NCBI GenBank assembly: GCA_964035545.1
Contig: OZ037767.1
Coordinates: 20,500,628-20,564,627 of the forward strand
DNA: 64,000 nt
Source: Bugula neritina
Taxonomy: Eukaryota; Bryozoa; Gymnolaemata; Cheilostomatida; Bugulidae
Direction of reading: 5' to 3'
Shown here: positions 48,377 to 61,280 of the stretch, piece by piece
Layout of the letters: the number at the start of each line of letters is the position of its first letter
How positions within the stretch are numbered: the stretch's first letter is position 1
Translations under genes and position numbers: made by a program
The notes under the pieces: model-generated
Told to the model about the DNA's origin: nothing
What the model saw: the letters and a program-made list of their open reading frames with translations, nothing else
The model's database searches: none

Positions 48377-51300
48377 TCACTGTTCCTCAACATAATTAGC
48401 TGGAAATAAGCCAACTCTGTCTCCAATTCTGCCCTTCCACCAGCCTTCATCAATCTAAAGTACAGCATTTGTAAGTTGAGCTTTCAACTGAGATGGAAGC
48501 AACTCAATAAGTATCTCTACCATTAACTCAATATCAGTAACTCTACCACTCACTCTACCACTCACTCTACCAGTATCTCTACCACTCACTCTACTAATAA
48601 CTCTACCACTTACTCTACTAGTAACTACCAGTAACTCTACCACTCACTCTACCACTCACTCTACCAGTATCTCTACCACTCACTCTACTAATAACTCTAC
48701 CACTTACTCTACTAGTAACTACCAGTAACTCTACCACTCATTCTACCAGTATCTCTACCAGTAACTCTGCAGCAAACACATCCACCTAAGGTAGACATCA
48801 TTTAATAACATGACTAAACAAATACTAAAAACATCAACAACTGTGGCAAACACTGACAATCAATTATATAGCTATATTATCACTCTTTTATTCTTTACAT
48901 TTGTTTGAGGTTCAAAAAATAGTGGGAGAGGAGATAATTTCAAAAATAAAATTTTAAAAATGTGAGCTTTTTGAGACGCAACCTGCCTCATGTTGCACCC
49001 TTTTAAAATTATAGAAATAGGCTCAGTCAGGCAAGAAAAAAATAAATATTGTAAAGTTAGCACACAACATAATTATTTCAAGTAGTAAAAGTAGCATAAC
49101 AATGAATATGTAAGGCCTCATTCACACTTGCTGATATTTGCTGTCAAGTGTGAATGGAGCCTAACAGTCAACCGAGCATTCAGGTTCATTTAAATAGGTC
49201 ATCCAATCGCTTGATTCCTGCCTACACAATGACTGCTAGTTGTCAGTTCGTTAATTAAATAGTTAACCAATAGTAGCATGCCATCGCCCATTGGCTGTGG
49301 CTTTACGCTTTGGCAGCCTGGATGTTGGCCGCAAACTTTGAACCTACAGCTAATAGAATAGTAAGAGCTAGCAATGCAAGTATCATCGCACCAATTACAA
49401 TATGATATAATCATTAAAATATAAATGAATCTGAGTTGGAATTAGTTTAAAGAGGCACAGGTTAGTTTTGTTTTTCAGTATTGTCACAATTTAAAGCTTT
49501 TATTAGGTATGTTTTATCTATTTTAACTATAATAATAAATATTTGGTTTATCTAACGTGTTATGGAGTTTAACATTTTTTGGAATGCCGGTGCGCTCAGT
49601 GCATGATAAATTTCATGGCTATGTGTTTACTTTATAATAAGTTTTTCATAAAATTACGAATTCTAAAAGCAGGCTCTCCAGTAATTGATCAGTTTGTGAC
49701 CAGATAGTACCCTAATTGGCAGGTTAAAGTTGTATTTTTACACATAAACGTAGCAATATTTTACTGCAGCTACTAATTCAAGTCAACATTGAACATAAGT
49801 TTAATTTTTGTTTATGTGATACTGCACTCTTACTTGTCTCAACTGATATAATTAATTACTTTAGTCTATGGTAGTTGTTATTTAATGTCACTTTTATTAT
49901 AAATTTTAATAGTTTTAGTAGACCTGTAATACCGTTTCCTAGAGTCAAACTCACCCTAGCTAGCCACTAAAAGAAAGCAAGAGGTGATTTTTTCAAAATC
50001 TGTATATATACAACTTCATGAATGATTTTTTGTTTGTTTTATTTTAAAAACCTATTATAATTGCATATGTTAACCTACTTTTACAGTTTCTTACGGCAGT
50101 TAGAATAAGTATAAATAAAGTTACTAACACCAACACCAGTACAACTCATTATTGGTTAGTGGCGATGCTACATATATAATGGGCTACATATGTAATGGCG
50201 TATAGATACAAACAAAAGCCAATAAATAGAGTGTATAACTCCACAGATGAAATTACATCAGCAGCTATGTGCTCTGAGGTGAATTTGGCACAGCCAATGT
50301 TTACATAATTCCCAGCTATAGTTTTCAGCTTATGTCTGTTCAAATAAAAATTTATAATTTGATATTATTTATAACTACATGGTGAAAATTGATCACTATT
50401 CCAAGGGTTGTTCAAATGATTGCCAAGGGTTGGAGGATTTGTCTCTACAGTTAGAGGGCGACCTTCAGCTTAGAACATACAAGCTTGACAGGAAACATTT
50501 TAAAAACTTGCATTAGTTTGAGTCACTAAATGTCAGTAAATAGATGCACACATAACATTACTAATATATTGTGTAATTAAACTAAACAGATTATTCAATA
50601 TTGCAATATAAATATTTTAATGGGCCTGTATAAACGGCGCAGAGAAATGAAGTTATCCCACTTTTTGCTATCATGTCCGCATAAAGACATTCAATTGAGA
50701 AGTTGCACAACGCTTGCACAGAGTGCCACATGTTACGGAGAATTTGAGTTGCCTGTTGGTAAGATGTAGCACATAAAGTGATGACATAGCACTAGAAAGA
50801 AGACAACTCTCACCTGTGCGCAGACGTTTATTATTACACTGGACCTATTCTACACTATAGTAATGTGGGCGTACCTTTTCAATGTCATAGATGATGTCAT
50901 CAGGGTCAAACGAGAGCTCGTCATCATCAGTGGCAGCATAGTCATAAATGGCGCGGGCAGTTATACCTTGACCAGTGTTGCGAGGCACAACGTCTGGTAT
51001 TGAAGCGTATTCCTCTACAGAAAAAGCAGAATACACACCATATAGCAATATGTTACAAAACTCACAGAAAACGTCATAGAGGTATCATATATGACCTTGA
51101 AGGTAGTATAACCTCAATGGAGACATTACAATGTGTTATATATGACCTTGAAGGTAACATAACCTCAGTGGAGACATTACAATGTATCATATATGACCTT
51201 GAAGGTAGCATAACCTCAGTGGAGACATTACAATGTGTTATATATGACCTTGAAGGTAGCATAACCTCAGTGGAGACATTACAGAGTATTAGATATGACC

Positions 51301-54300
51301 TTGAAGGTAGCAGTGTAGATTGATTAGTTTGGTAATACTGAGAGACTGAGATATTATATAATACATTAAGTAATCACCAAATTTAAATATCCCACCAAAT
51401 ATTTGACGCAACTAAAGATAAAAAGTACCTCTAAAATATTATAAGATGCAACCTTTAAGCTGCAGACTGTAGAATCATAACCTCTGCCACAAGTATACAA
51501 GGTAGCATATGGCTGTAATGTCTGTCTGTATGTCTACCTTATGCGTATATACACACCTTGATCGTCTGCCTCTCCAGTATCGTATATAGCCCCAGAATCA
51601 CGAGCCTCGCCCGTGTCATAAGTAGCCTCAGGTTCAAACGCCTCTCCCGTGTCATATGTAGCCTCAGGTTCATATGCCTCTCCAGTGTCATACGTAGCCT
51701 CAGGTTCATATGCCTCTCCAGTGTCATACGTAGCCTCAGGTTCATACGCCTCTCCCGTGTCATACGTAGCTTCAGGTTTAGGCTGAGATCGTGGGGGCGG
51801 TACTGCGGGCGGTGAGTCAGCATCAGCGTAAATTTCCTGATCAGCTGGAGAGTCCTCTATCGTCCCGTACATTTCTTCTTCCAAACTTTGTCTCTGAGGC
51901 TTAGTAATACCGGCAGCATCTGCGTATGCAGTATCATCCAGATGTCTGGGTTTGGGAGGGGGATTTCTTTGTATGGGAATGTCATCAATATCACCGTACT
52001 CACACTCTACATCCTGCAGTAAAACATTGCACTGTATACACTACAGAACATACCATATATAGTACAGAGTATGCAGTATACGCTACTGAGTACACAGTAT
52101 ACACTACAGAGTACACAGTATACACTACAGAGTACACAGTATACACTACAGAGTACACAGTATACACTACAGAGTATACAGTATACACTACAGAGTATAC
52201 AGTATACACTACAGAGTATACAGTATACACTACAGAGTACACAGTATACACTACAGAGTACACAGTATACACTACAGAGTATACAGTATACACTACAGAG
52301 TATACAGTATACACTACAGAGTATACAGTATACACTACAGAGTATACAGTATACACTACAGAGTATACAGTATACACTACAGAGTATACAGTATACACTA
52401 CAGAGTATACAGTATACACTACAGAGTATAAAGACTAACTTCCTGACGAGCTGCAGCATCAGCCTCCGCCTCTTTCTTTGCCAGCTCTTCCTGTCTTTGC
52501 TGTTCCAGCCTCTCATTCTTTTCTCTTTCTGCTTTCTCCTTCGCCAACCTTTTACTTCTTTCATCTTCCGCACGTTTCCGTGCTTCCTCTTCTCCTGCTT
52601 TCGCCATCGACTCAAACTTAGACGCCATGTTTCTGGCACCCACACCACCTTCAAGTCATAATGATAATGCAATACAATGTCAACATGTAACAAAAAATCT
52701 ATTAACAACTCAAATATTTAAAACTATGCAATGCCTAAATTAATCTGAAATTGAGTCTCAATTTGGAGCACAATTGGCAAGACTAGAGTAAAACTCAGTT
52801 TCACTCACAAGTACTAGGTAGGCTGATTCTGTACAGCAATGGCTGATAGTTTTTGGACCTTTTCAGTGTCCATGAAATTTACTTACTTAATCAACAGGAA
52901 TATTAAACATATTAATTGAAAGAAATGTGGTACTGACTGTTACCTTAAACTTCTCAATTAAATCTAAATTTACAAGCTTTAATGTTGAGAGATAAAAAAG
53001 CGACAAAGTTGACCAGAAGCCAGGTTGAGACTGATGCCCTATAAGCCTTATTTGAGAACTATGAATGAGAACAAGCAGTTAGAAGTTAAAATACATCTGT
53101 TGTCCATAGAAAACTGGAGGTTGACTGACTAACTGAAGACAAAAATATGAGCATCGAAAGTAAATTTATTTAGTTAGAATCAATAAATGATTAAAGTGCT
53201 GGGGTCAAAACATTTTAAACCGTAATATAATAATATAACTATAAAGTTTTGGTAAGTCAATTCTGTGTAGATTTAAATTTAAATTGCATTATAGAAATAG
53301 CAGAATTTAAATAACCGGAAGTTTGAATAAGATAATTGCGGTTTAGTTTCACACAAATAGGAAAGATACTAGTATGAACAAAATTCTCATAGAGAAGCCA
53401 ATGCGGGGGCCAGGTGAAGCACCCATCTATATGATGAGTGAGTCTGCAATAAATTAACAAATGCCAACTAATGATGAAAATATATTTCTAAACGTGCATA
53501 AGAAGTGACAAACCAACAGACTAATGTAACTGGAACACACTAGATTAAACACTACCTTAACTCACTAGTATAGAAACTGAATTACCAGATGATGCCTGTG
53601 TTTTCTTGTAGTTGGTGCCTTTTGTGTCTTGCATGTCATCAAACCCTCCGGCTGACTGCAAGCAATGAGATACATTCTACTCAAAACCCTTCAAACAATA
53701 TTATCTGTCAACTACCTTCCAGGGGAGGGTAATTACCGCCTAGTCATTCTCGGCAAGGTCAACATTAGGGCATTTATCAATATATGAAAAATGCAAGTAA
53801 CTACAAATATTACCAACCTGATCTTTCCTGTCGCCCTGCACCCCAAACTTCCCGCCAAAGCCTGTACTTTGATCAGTCTGGGAACCGTGCTGTGCTAGCT
53901 TTTCCTGATGGTCCCAGCCAACAGCTGATTGGTCTACTCTGTCTTTCTGTACACCGTATTTACCGCCAAACCCTGTGGCGTAGTCTGAAAAACACAATAG
54001 GAGTGACAGACGGTCTACATACTACTCTACATACATATAGTGTAGTGATATTATATAGACTAATGAAATGAGAAAGATAGACTGAACGTATCACCTTTCT
54101 GAGAGGCGTGTTTCTCTAGCTTCTCCTGGTGTTCGTAACCCAAAGCTGACTGGTCCTGGTGGTCCTTCTGCACGCCATACTTACCACCGAAACCCTTTGA
54201 GTAATCTGATAAAAGAGTACAATAAGTATTACTTGACGGAACACTTGATGCTCTTAAGTTTTAAAGGTAAACTCAGCAACTCAAGTCAATTGCTAATTGA

Positions 54301-57300
54301 AAGAAACACGAAACAATTATTAACTTTGATTCCTGAAATGATAAGTTCTTTCAGGTCTTTTAGTTGAAAAACATCAACACCAGAAAAACTAGGAGCACAC
54401 ATAGACCGAAAGCTGTTAAGCACATAGAGAGGCTGTAAGCTGCTATAAGCACATGTAGACTAGAAGCCATTATAAACACACAGAGAGGCTGTAAGCTGTT
54501 ATAAGCACATGTAGACTAGAAGCCATTACAAACACATAGAGAGTCTGTAAGCTGTTATAAGCACATGTAGACTAGAAGCCATTATAAACACATAGAGAGA
54601 CTGTAAGCTGTTATAAGCACATGTAGACTACAAGCCATTACAAACATATAGAGAGGCTGTAAGCTGTTATAAGCTCATGTAGACTAGAACCTGTTACCAA
54701 CACATAGAGAGACAAACACATATTAAGCGCCAAAAGCACAAACACTAAAGTCACAAATCAACACAAAAAGCTACAAACCACTAAAACTACTAAGGACTAT
54801 TTAAGGTATAGCCACATGGAGTAGATTCCACATGAATCGCTAGCTAAAACTTTGCATAGATAACAAAATAGGGCAGTTCCGTTCGGATTTCGTAAGATCA
54901 AAATGCTGAATGAATACTGCAAAAAGTTCTAGTGATCTAATTGGCTGAGCATTATTTATCGAGTCCACTTTTTTTAGTTTAGTTTAGTTTTTCAAAATGA
55001 AATATTTCATAGCAGGGCAGTAAAACTATTGGCAAATGCAATAGGCCACTAGAGCTTAGCTCTTGCTGGCAACACATCGTGTGTAACAGGTAACTCTCGC
55101 AGTGAACTTTCACCAACATTCTACTTCATGTGGTCAACCTTAAGATTACTGCACACTAAAACTACTGCACGCTGAAGCTACTGCACACTAAAGCTACTGC
55201 ACACTGAAGCTACTGCACGCTGAAGCTACTGCACACTGAAGCTACTGCACACTGAAGCTACTGCACGCTGAAGCTACTGCACGCTGAAGCTACTGCACAC
55301 TAAAGCTACTGCACACTGAAGCTACTGCACACCGAAGCTACTGCACACTGAAGCTACTGCACACCGAAGCTACTGCACACTGAAGCTACTGCACACCGAA
55401 GCACACATCAAGACCTTTCTGGGAGTCGTGCTGAGCAAGTCTTTCCTGGTGGTCCCAGCCTACAGCCGACTGGTCAACCCTGTCGGTCTGTACACCATAT
55501 TTACCACCAAAACCCTTAGAATAATCTGCAATGAGTCCATTCAACACCCATATCAACATAACTACAGGATATACTGTGTATATACTATATATCAACATAA
55601 CTACAGGATATACTGTGTATATACTATATACCAACATAACTTCAGGATATACTGTGTATATACTATATATCAACATAACTACTATACTGTGTATATACTA
55701 TAAACCAACATAACTACAGGATATACTGTGTATACACAAGAGATCATAGACTGAGATCTTTCGGAGTTACCTTTTTGCGATTCATGGGCTTCTACCTTTC
55801 CCTGATAGGACCACCCTTCTGCACTCTGTAACAGACAGAGACCACAGTCTGAATAAATATTTTATGATTTATTTGAAGAGCTACATGTAATTTGCAACAA
55901 GTAATGGTATGCTCCACAACAGATCACTATATAGGTGCTATTTCAGTACTGCAGTTCATGACTTAGTAAATAAATTCTCATCAATAGATAAATTAAATAC
56001 AACACAGCATAAAGAGAACATGTTGGTTTTGGAGTTATCATCCATTACAGAGTACACAATTGAGTGTCTGATCAGAAATATATAATGCATAAATGAATAT
56101 GATTGCACAAAAGTGCCACATATTCATGAATCAGAATTGATATAAAAATTTACAATAATTGGCAAATCAGCAGCCAGTGAGATTCAAGGAACTACACAGG
56201 TGCCTGGCTGAATCACATATACTGATAATATTTATCTCAACTGCTAGTATTGGCAATCATAACTTCCTTGTTTGCACCTCAATACACTTTCATATGTGTG
56301 TTGAAATGCAGGTGAACAGAGAGCACCTTACTGCATGGCAAGTAGCGCAGAAGTTGGGCAGCAGAAATCTGGCATCTCAGGCTATTAAAAACTCTGATGA
56401 GAAAACACACTAAATTAAATACATATTATTTCAGCACACCTTCAAAATCTCAATAACTTTCCTTTAATTATATCACAACTAATCTTTCTTTAGTCGATCT
56501 ACTGCAGTATTTGTGTCTCAATTGAAAATCTTCTGCTACTTTTTATCAATAAAAAACCACGAGATTGATCAAACTTACCAAATAAAAAGAAAATTTATTA
56601 TATAGGGGAAAATGTCCCACAAGCTCATTAGCAAAGATAACTCCAATAAGAAATTTCCTTTTGAAATACATTTTCTCTATAAAAACCTCCCCCTGTGTTA
56701 CTTTGATTCAGTAATTCTGAAGATGTAGAGAGAGGACAAAGTGACAGAATACTATCAATTCTTACACGAAACACTAAATAATCATCTAAATGAGTGTATA
56801 CAACGCTGACTAATATACAGGAAGTAGAGGCAGCACCTTATCAACTCGGTCTGTCTGTACTCCGTACCGACCACCAAACCCGGTGGAGTAATCTTTCTGA
56901 GACTTGTGTTGAGCCAGCTTCTCCTGGTACTCCCAGCCAACCGCCGACTGAATTATAAGCATTTAGCAAAATTAATAAGTGGAATCACTCAGTGTATAGC
57001 CTGAAAATTAGTAAGCTGTTGATTTGGTATCAAATTTCTGGAGCCGAATTAAACTGCATCAAATGTATTCAACTTGATTTAACTAATCGGCATCATAACC
57101 TGTGACAGCTATGACGTAACCGAATTGTTCTACTATTACAATAGCTATGATACCAAATCAACACGAGTAATCAATGAATTAGCCAATGCATGATAACAGA
57201 GACAGATCAGAGTGATTGGTAGAGATTGGGTGACAGCAAGTGGTCACATGATCATAAAGAGCAGCGTCAGCAGTGCAAGACCTGATCTTTTCTGTCAGTC

Positions 57301-59952
57301 TGCACTCCGTATTTTCCACCAAAACCACTTGAGTAGTCTTTTTGAGAGGAATGCTTCTCAGTTGTACCGATATAACTGTACCGTGCTGCGCTCTGGCAGG
57401 GGAGATAACCACAAAGAGTAAAGCAAATATAGTAAGTATACAGGTAGAGAGTAGAGTATATATAGTAAGTATACAGGTAGAGAGTAGAGTATATATAGTA
57501 AGTATACAGGTAGAGAGTATATATAGTAAGTATACAGGTAGAGAGTATATATAGTAAGTATACAGGTAGAGAGTATATATAGTAAGTATACAGGTAGAGA
57601 GTAGAGTGTATATAGTAAGTATACAGGTAGAGTATATATAGTAAGTATACAGGTAGAGTATATATAGTAAGTATACAGGTAGAGTATATATAGTAAATAT
57701 ACAGGTAGAGAGTATATATAGTAAGTATACAGGTAGTCGGAGAGTAAATTTCTGCTAATCCACACAATATATAATACAATCCATACAATATATAATACAA
57801 TCCACACAATATATAATACAATCCACACAATATATAATACAATCCACACAATATATAATACAATCCACACAATATATAATACAATCCACACAATATATAA
57901 TACAATCCACACAACATATCATAGTTCATTTAAATGGTATTACAATGTGATGATATAGAAATGATTGGAGATCTTAAATCTGACCACAAAAAAAACAATC
58001 AACAAGCTGCTATAATGATAACGTAATATGGTATGATAAAATGTAACACAATATAATACAATATAAGAATATACGGTATAAGAGTATACGAAATATTGTG
58101 TAGCTAAATTCCTACCTTATCTACCCGATCTTTCTGTACACCAAACTTGCCCCCAAACCCTTTACTTGTGTCCGTCACACTGGCGTGTTGAGCAACTTTT
58201 TCCTGGTGATCGTGTCCGACAGCCGCCTATGCAGTACGAAACAAAGCAGTGTTATCAGAACATATTAGAACATGCATACTCACAGTATATCAAAATATAA
58301 AATGTTCTAAACTATAGCCATAGGTTGTAATACCAGAGTTTCTAAATCAACCACAGTGGATGTATAGTTGAAAGGAATAAGACTGCCATGGCAAGCTTGT
58401 TTTATACACATGAAATTACATGCATTAAACATTTCACATAGGTCTGCTTCCATCACTATTCACATTAACAGTACACTATCTAAGCCTTCTCTGTGTCATT
58501 AGAAAGCTTAAGGTACCCCACTTCTGGCCTCTACATATAAAACTTTATCTGCACCACGCTATAAAGCAGCCTAAAAAACGTCCAATTCAACCTTACATAA
58601 TGCTTCACAGTACACAGTTGCTTTCCTAAACCATATAGCTTACCTTACGTGCACACATAGTTACGCCAAATTCAGAGAATCCTGAGTTTTATAAATCTAT
58701 AAAATTTTCCACATAGTCTCCAAAGAGAAAGTAACTCTCACCTTGTCCATACGATCTTTCTGTACTCCAAACTTCCCTCCATACCCATATGACCCAGTGC
58801 CTTTCTCTTTCAGTTCTTTTTCTTTATACTTTGCGTCATCCTTCTGCACTTCCCCCCTCAACTCCTTCAGACTAAAACAATTTAAATACAGCATCAGGAA
58901 ACTGCCTGATTTATCTTCTGTTTTGCTTTAGACTTTAGTTGCTGCATATGGTGCTAACACTGAGCAATGCTAACACACCACAGCTAGCTAGCTAGCTTAT
59001 TTCAGACTTTTAAATCTATATTATTTGCATAGAGCATTAATCAAATTCACTAAAATAACTCATGTGGCATACAGAACAGAAAGTGAATTGAGGAAATGAT
59101 CAGTATGAAAACAAAAGTATTATATTAAAGTTCCACCACTAACACAGCCCAACTCTGTGAACAATGGCTTAGCAATGTTATTTCGAGAACATATTTGTTG
59201 AAGTGTAGCCTGTGGAAGATGCATAGCCTGTCAGTCAAGTATAGCCTATGAGAAGAAAGGGTGGTTAGCAACTCACTCGATAGCCGCCTGATGTCCTGAC
59301 CCTTCGACAGTCTTGGAACCCCAGCGTTGCTCTTTTTCTGACACATCATTCTACATTGTAAGAGTAACAAATACACCAACTAAAGGCACTGGTTAAATGT
59401 ACCGGCTAAATGCACTGGCTGTAGTAGCATAATACTCTCTATCAGCTAAATTAGTCAAACAAGGACTAATTCTATGAATACTTAATATATTTAAAGCAGT
59501 AACCAGCAAATTACTGTTTATATGTAAATAGAACGTAAATACTCCATATAACATGTGCAGAAAAAGTTAAACTTTGAAATAAAGCAGTAATTAATAAGAG
59601 TATTTACACACGTTGTATATCAACTACATAAATTAAAATTTATTTGTGAAAAAATATCTTACTTTTATAAACATAAAAACAAATGTAATTTACAACTATA
59701 TGTAAGTGGACAACTTTTACACAAAATTTTCATTAGCATCATATAAACGCCATAACCTTCTAAAAGTAGCAAACTTTAAATAAAAAAAGTTTTAAACTGC
59801 CCAGCAGTGTAGGTGCACATATAATAGATACTCTACAGCAAACTTGAGATACATCTGAGTATGTCTACCTGGAAGTCAGGGTCAGTTTCCCAGTCATCAT
59901 CGTCATCGGAGACTGTGACATTAACAGTGTTACCGGCAGCAGCCCTCCACAT
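48377..59952 (-). CDS. CTTN: Cortactin: actin-branch regulator with SH3 domain (15 exons)
   Basis: Exons: 59952-59869, 59350-59277, 58871-58742, 58226-58116, 57392-57282, 56947-56837, 55825-55771, 55525-55415, 54205-54095, 53984-53818, 53655-53586, 52648-52440, 52013-51557, 51014-50875, 48454-48377. They give 672 residues with all phases consistent. The N-terminal acidic part ([12 protein letters not shown], 16-27) carries the DDW Arp2/3-binding motif. After a partial repeat (78-96) come exactly seven 37-residue cortactin repeats (97-355; core [12 protein letters not shown]), which bind F-actin. A charged helical region follows (about 380-448), then a proline/tyrosine region with six YDTGEA copies (449-600). 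The C-terminal SH3 domain (about 618-672; [24 protein letters not shown]) is split across the last two exons. Vertebrate cortactin is shorter, at about 550 residues with about six and a half repeats. Stabilises branched actin in the cell cortex. Confidence 0.97.
48486..48770. repeat. CTCTACCACT minisatellite with 94 bp higher-order unit
   Basis: A basic 10 bp-like unit is organised in a 94 bp block, with copies starting at 48537, 48631 and 48725. It lies in the last cortactin intron, just before the final exon in transcription order. Confidence 0.9.
49080..50840. other. Last cortactin intron, no coding exon seen
   Basis: The intron runs from 48455 to 50874. Apart from the minisatellite, no conserved coding segment was found. 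Open frames at 49199-49414 and 50149-50343 have no recognisable domain or splice context. Confidence 0.5.
51088..51312. repeat. 51 bp minisatellite in a cortactin intron
   Basis: Five units at exact 51 bp spacing, with ATGACCTTGAAGG at 51091, 51142, 51193, 51244 and 51295. The unit length is a multiple of three, so frames stay open by chance. Confidence 0.95.
51570..51785 (-). repeat. CTTN: Coding 36 bp tandem repeat in cortactin (YDTGEA units)
   Basis: 12-codon units, consensus [12 protein letters not shown], six YDTGEA cores in all, the last two diverged. It lies within exon 13, between the helical region and the SH3 domain. Each unit has one or two tyrosines in acidic context, a possible kinase substrate array. 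Confidence 0.95.
52026..52432. repeat. 21 bp minisatellite filling cortactin intron 12
   Basis: About 17-18 copies of a 21 bp unit (TATACACTACAGAGTACACAG and variants) fill nearly the whole 426 bp intron between exons 12 and 13. Open frames on both strands come from the 7-codon period. Confidence 0.97.
52660..53585. other. Cortactin intron 11, nothing recognised
   Basis: AT-rich single-copy sequence with no supported feature. Confidence 0.4.
54385..54715. repeat. 56 bp minisatellite in cortactin intron 8
   Basis: Five units spaced 56 bp apart (GCTGTTATAAGC-type core at 54439, 54495, 54551, 54607, 54663). Confidence 0.95.
55144..55402. repeat. 16 bp minisatellite in cortactin intron 8
   Basis: About 16 copies of GCTACTGCACACTGAA ending just before exon 8 at 55415. 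Confidence 0.95.
55551..55735. repeat. 39 bp minisatellite in cortactin intron 7
   Basis: CAACATAACTACAGG at 55554, 55593, 55632 and 55671 (39 bp spacing), then a shortened copy at 55706. Confidence 0.95.
57428..57740. repeat. Minisatellite of 23-33 bp units in cortactin intron 4
   Basis: Units built on TATATAGTAAGTATACAGG with a variable number of TAGAG insertions, about ten copies, close upstream of exon 5. Confidence 0.95.
57757..57915. repeat. 21 bp minisatellite in cortactin intron 4
   Basis: About seven copies of CACACAATATATAATACAATC at 21 bp spacing, directly beside the previous repeat but unrelated in sequence. Confidence 0.95.
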
Positions 59953-60469
59953 GCTGACTTATGTTTATTCTATACTGTGAAAGAAATAAGTTAGCTACAG
60001 TATAAATCATGTTTAGTAGCAGAAAACTAGCATAGACCATGTTTAGTAGCAGAAAACTAGTATGAGTCAATTAAAAAACCATCTATCATAAAAGTAAAAC
60101 AATTTTCGATTCAAAAATCAGTGTATTATAATTCAATGTGAAAAAATGCAAACATGTTAATAAAATTCCATTATTTTTATTTACTTACTTATTTTTAATT
60201 ATTCTTATTTTTGCTAGTTTATTTTTATTTCTGTTCATTTATTATCATTTAACAAGTATTGTTTTAGTCAATAGATGTCTATTTGACAAATGATAAAGTA
60301 TGACAATATAAATGGTATAACTGTAAATCTAAGCCGAAAACATGATTTCCTCTGCTTAAATGATTGTGGTAAAAACAGTTCCCTAAACGAAAGAAACTAT
60401 CAGTATAATAGAGCTTTATGAAAAATGAACAGTATTGATTTCATTACCAGGTTCATATTCATATTGGTT

Positions 60470-60720
60470 TTCATAATCACAAAGTTTAACTTTAAGTAAT
60501 TGTTATAATGGTTATTATAATTATGATTATGAACTTGAAGTGATTATGATTATCATTATCATAATCATTATGATAATCATTATCAAATTAAATATCAATA
60601 CCAATATCAATATGAATGGTGAGAATATGAACACGAATCAGAATGAGAATATCATTATGATTATCAATATTTTACATTGAACGTGATTATTGATTATCAT
60701 TATGATTACATTTGAATTTG
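60470..60720. repeat. Degenerate ATTATGATTATCATTATC repeat
   Basis: Simple-sequence tract with many internal inverted matches (GATTATCATTATC against GATAATCATTATC). Confidence 0.7.
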
Positions 60721-61012
60721 TCTTCGATTTAATTTTACTTTTACTTTTACACTCAGGGTCAGACTCAGCCTGAGACTCGGTGTGAGTGTCTTCACGGCAA
60801 TTTATTTTATTATTGAAAGTTATGTTTATTATCCTAAGAAATCAAGCATAATACAAACACAAATTAAATTACATCGTCGTTTGTCAATGATAACGAAAAT
60901 CTCAACATATTGAAAAATCATTATCATTACGACTATTCATAACGAAAAAACCATAGCTGAATGCTAAAGTGAAAGGAAGTAAAATTGCTAGGAAGTGAAA
61001 GTTAAATATCGG

Positions 61013-61037
61013 TTTCCGGGTCACGTGCATTGACGTC
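61013..61037. promoter_or_regulatory. ETS / E-box / CRE-like motif cluster
   Basis: TTTCCGGG, CACGTG (61022-61027) and TGACGTC (61031-61037) lie within 25 bp, in an otherwise CG-poor stretch. They are about 250 bp upstream of the kinesin ATG and between the two divergent genes. Motif matching only. Confidence 0.4.
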
Positions 61038-61280
61038 TCTCAACAAATTACACAATATTCCTGAACTTTCCGTTGATCTGAAAAAACTTGTCCAAAATTA
61101 TTTTTGCTAGGTGACTGATAAACAGCGAGGTCAATAATGTTAGGTTGAAGAAATTATTAAAACTTACTAGACTTACTTCTTGGTTTTAGTGACCAACTCG
61201 AGGTTTTGAGTAAGAATTGACTCGGACTAGCAGTGCCAAAGCTTACAAAGGCATATCTCATATCTGCCACAACATTGAAA

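Larger units (their letters stand above)
59980..61176. other. Candidate 5' UTR intron of cortactin
   Basis: The ATG exon of cortactin is preceded by a CAG acceptor at 59975-59977 (minus) after a pyrimidine tract. A good donor, GAA|GTAAGT, lies at 61177/61176. The interval contains a degenerate ATTATGATTATC repeat (about 60470-60720) and a promoter-like motif cluster (61013-61037). Confidence 0.4.

Noticed and set aside
48178-48468. 96-codon minus-strand open frame
   Set aside because: It overlaps the last cortactin exon in another frame. The correct frame reads IDEGWWKG...FPANYV.
51088-51312. Regular repeats that might suggest a CRISPR array
   Set aside because: The units are directly tandem with no unique spacers, in an animal gene intron.
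52000-52708. Long open frames (139-233 codons) on both strands
   Set aside because: They come from the 21 bp minisatellite in cortactin intron 12. Only 52440-52648 is real coding sequence.
57267-57929. 220-codon open frame, Leu/Tyr-rich
   Set aside because: Most of it is minisatellite. Only the last 37 codons (57392-57282) are a true cortactin exon.
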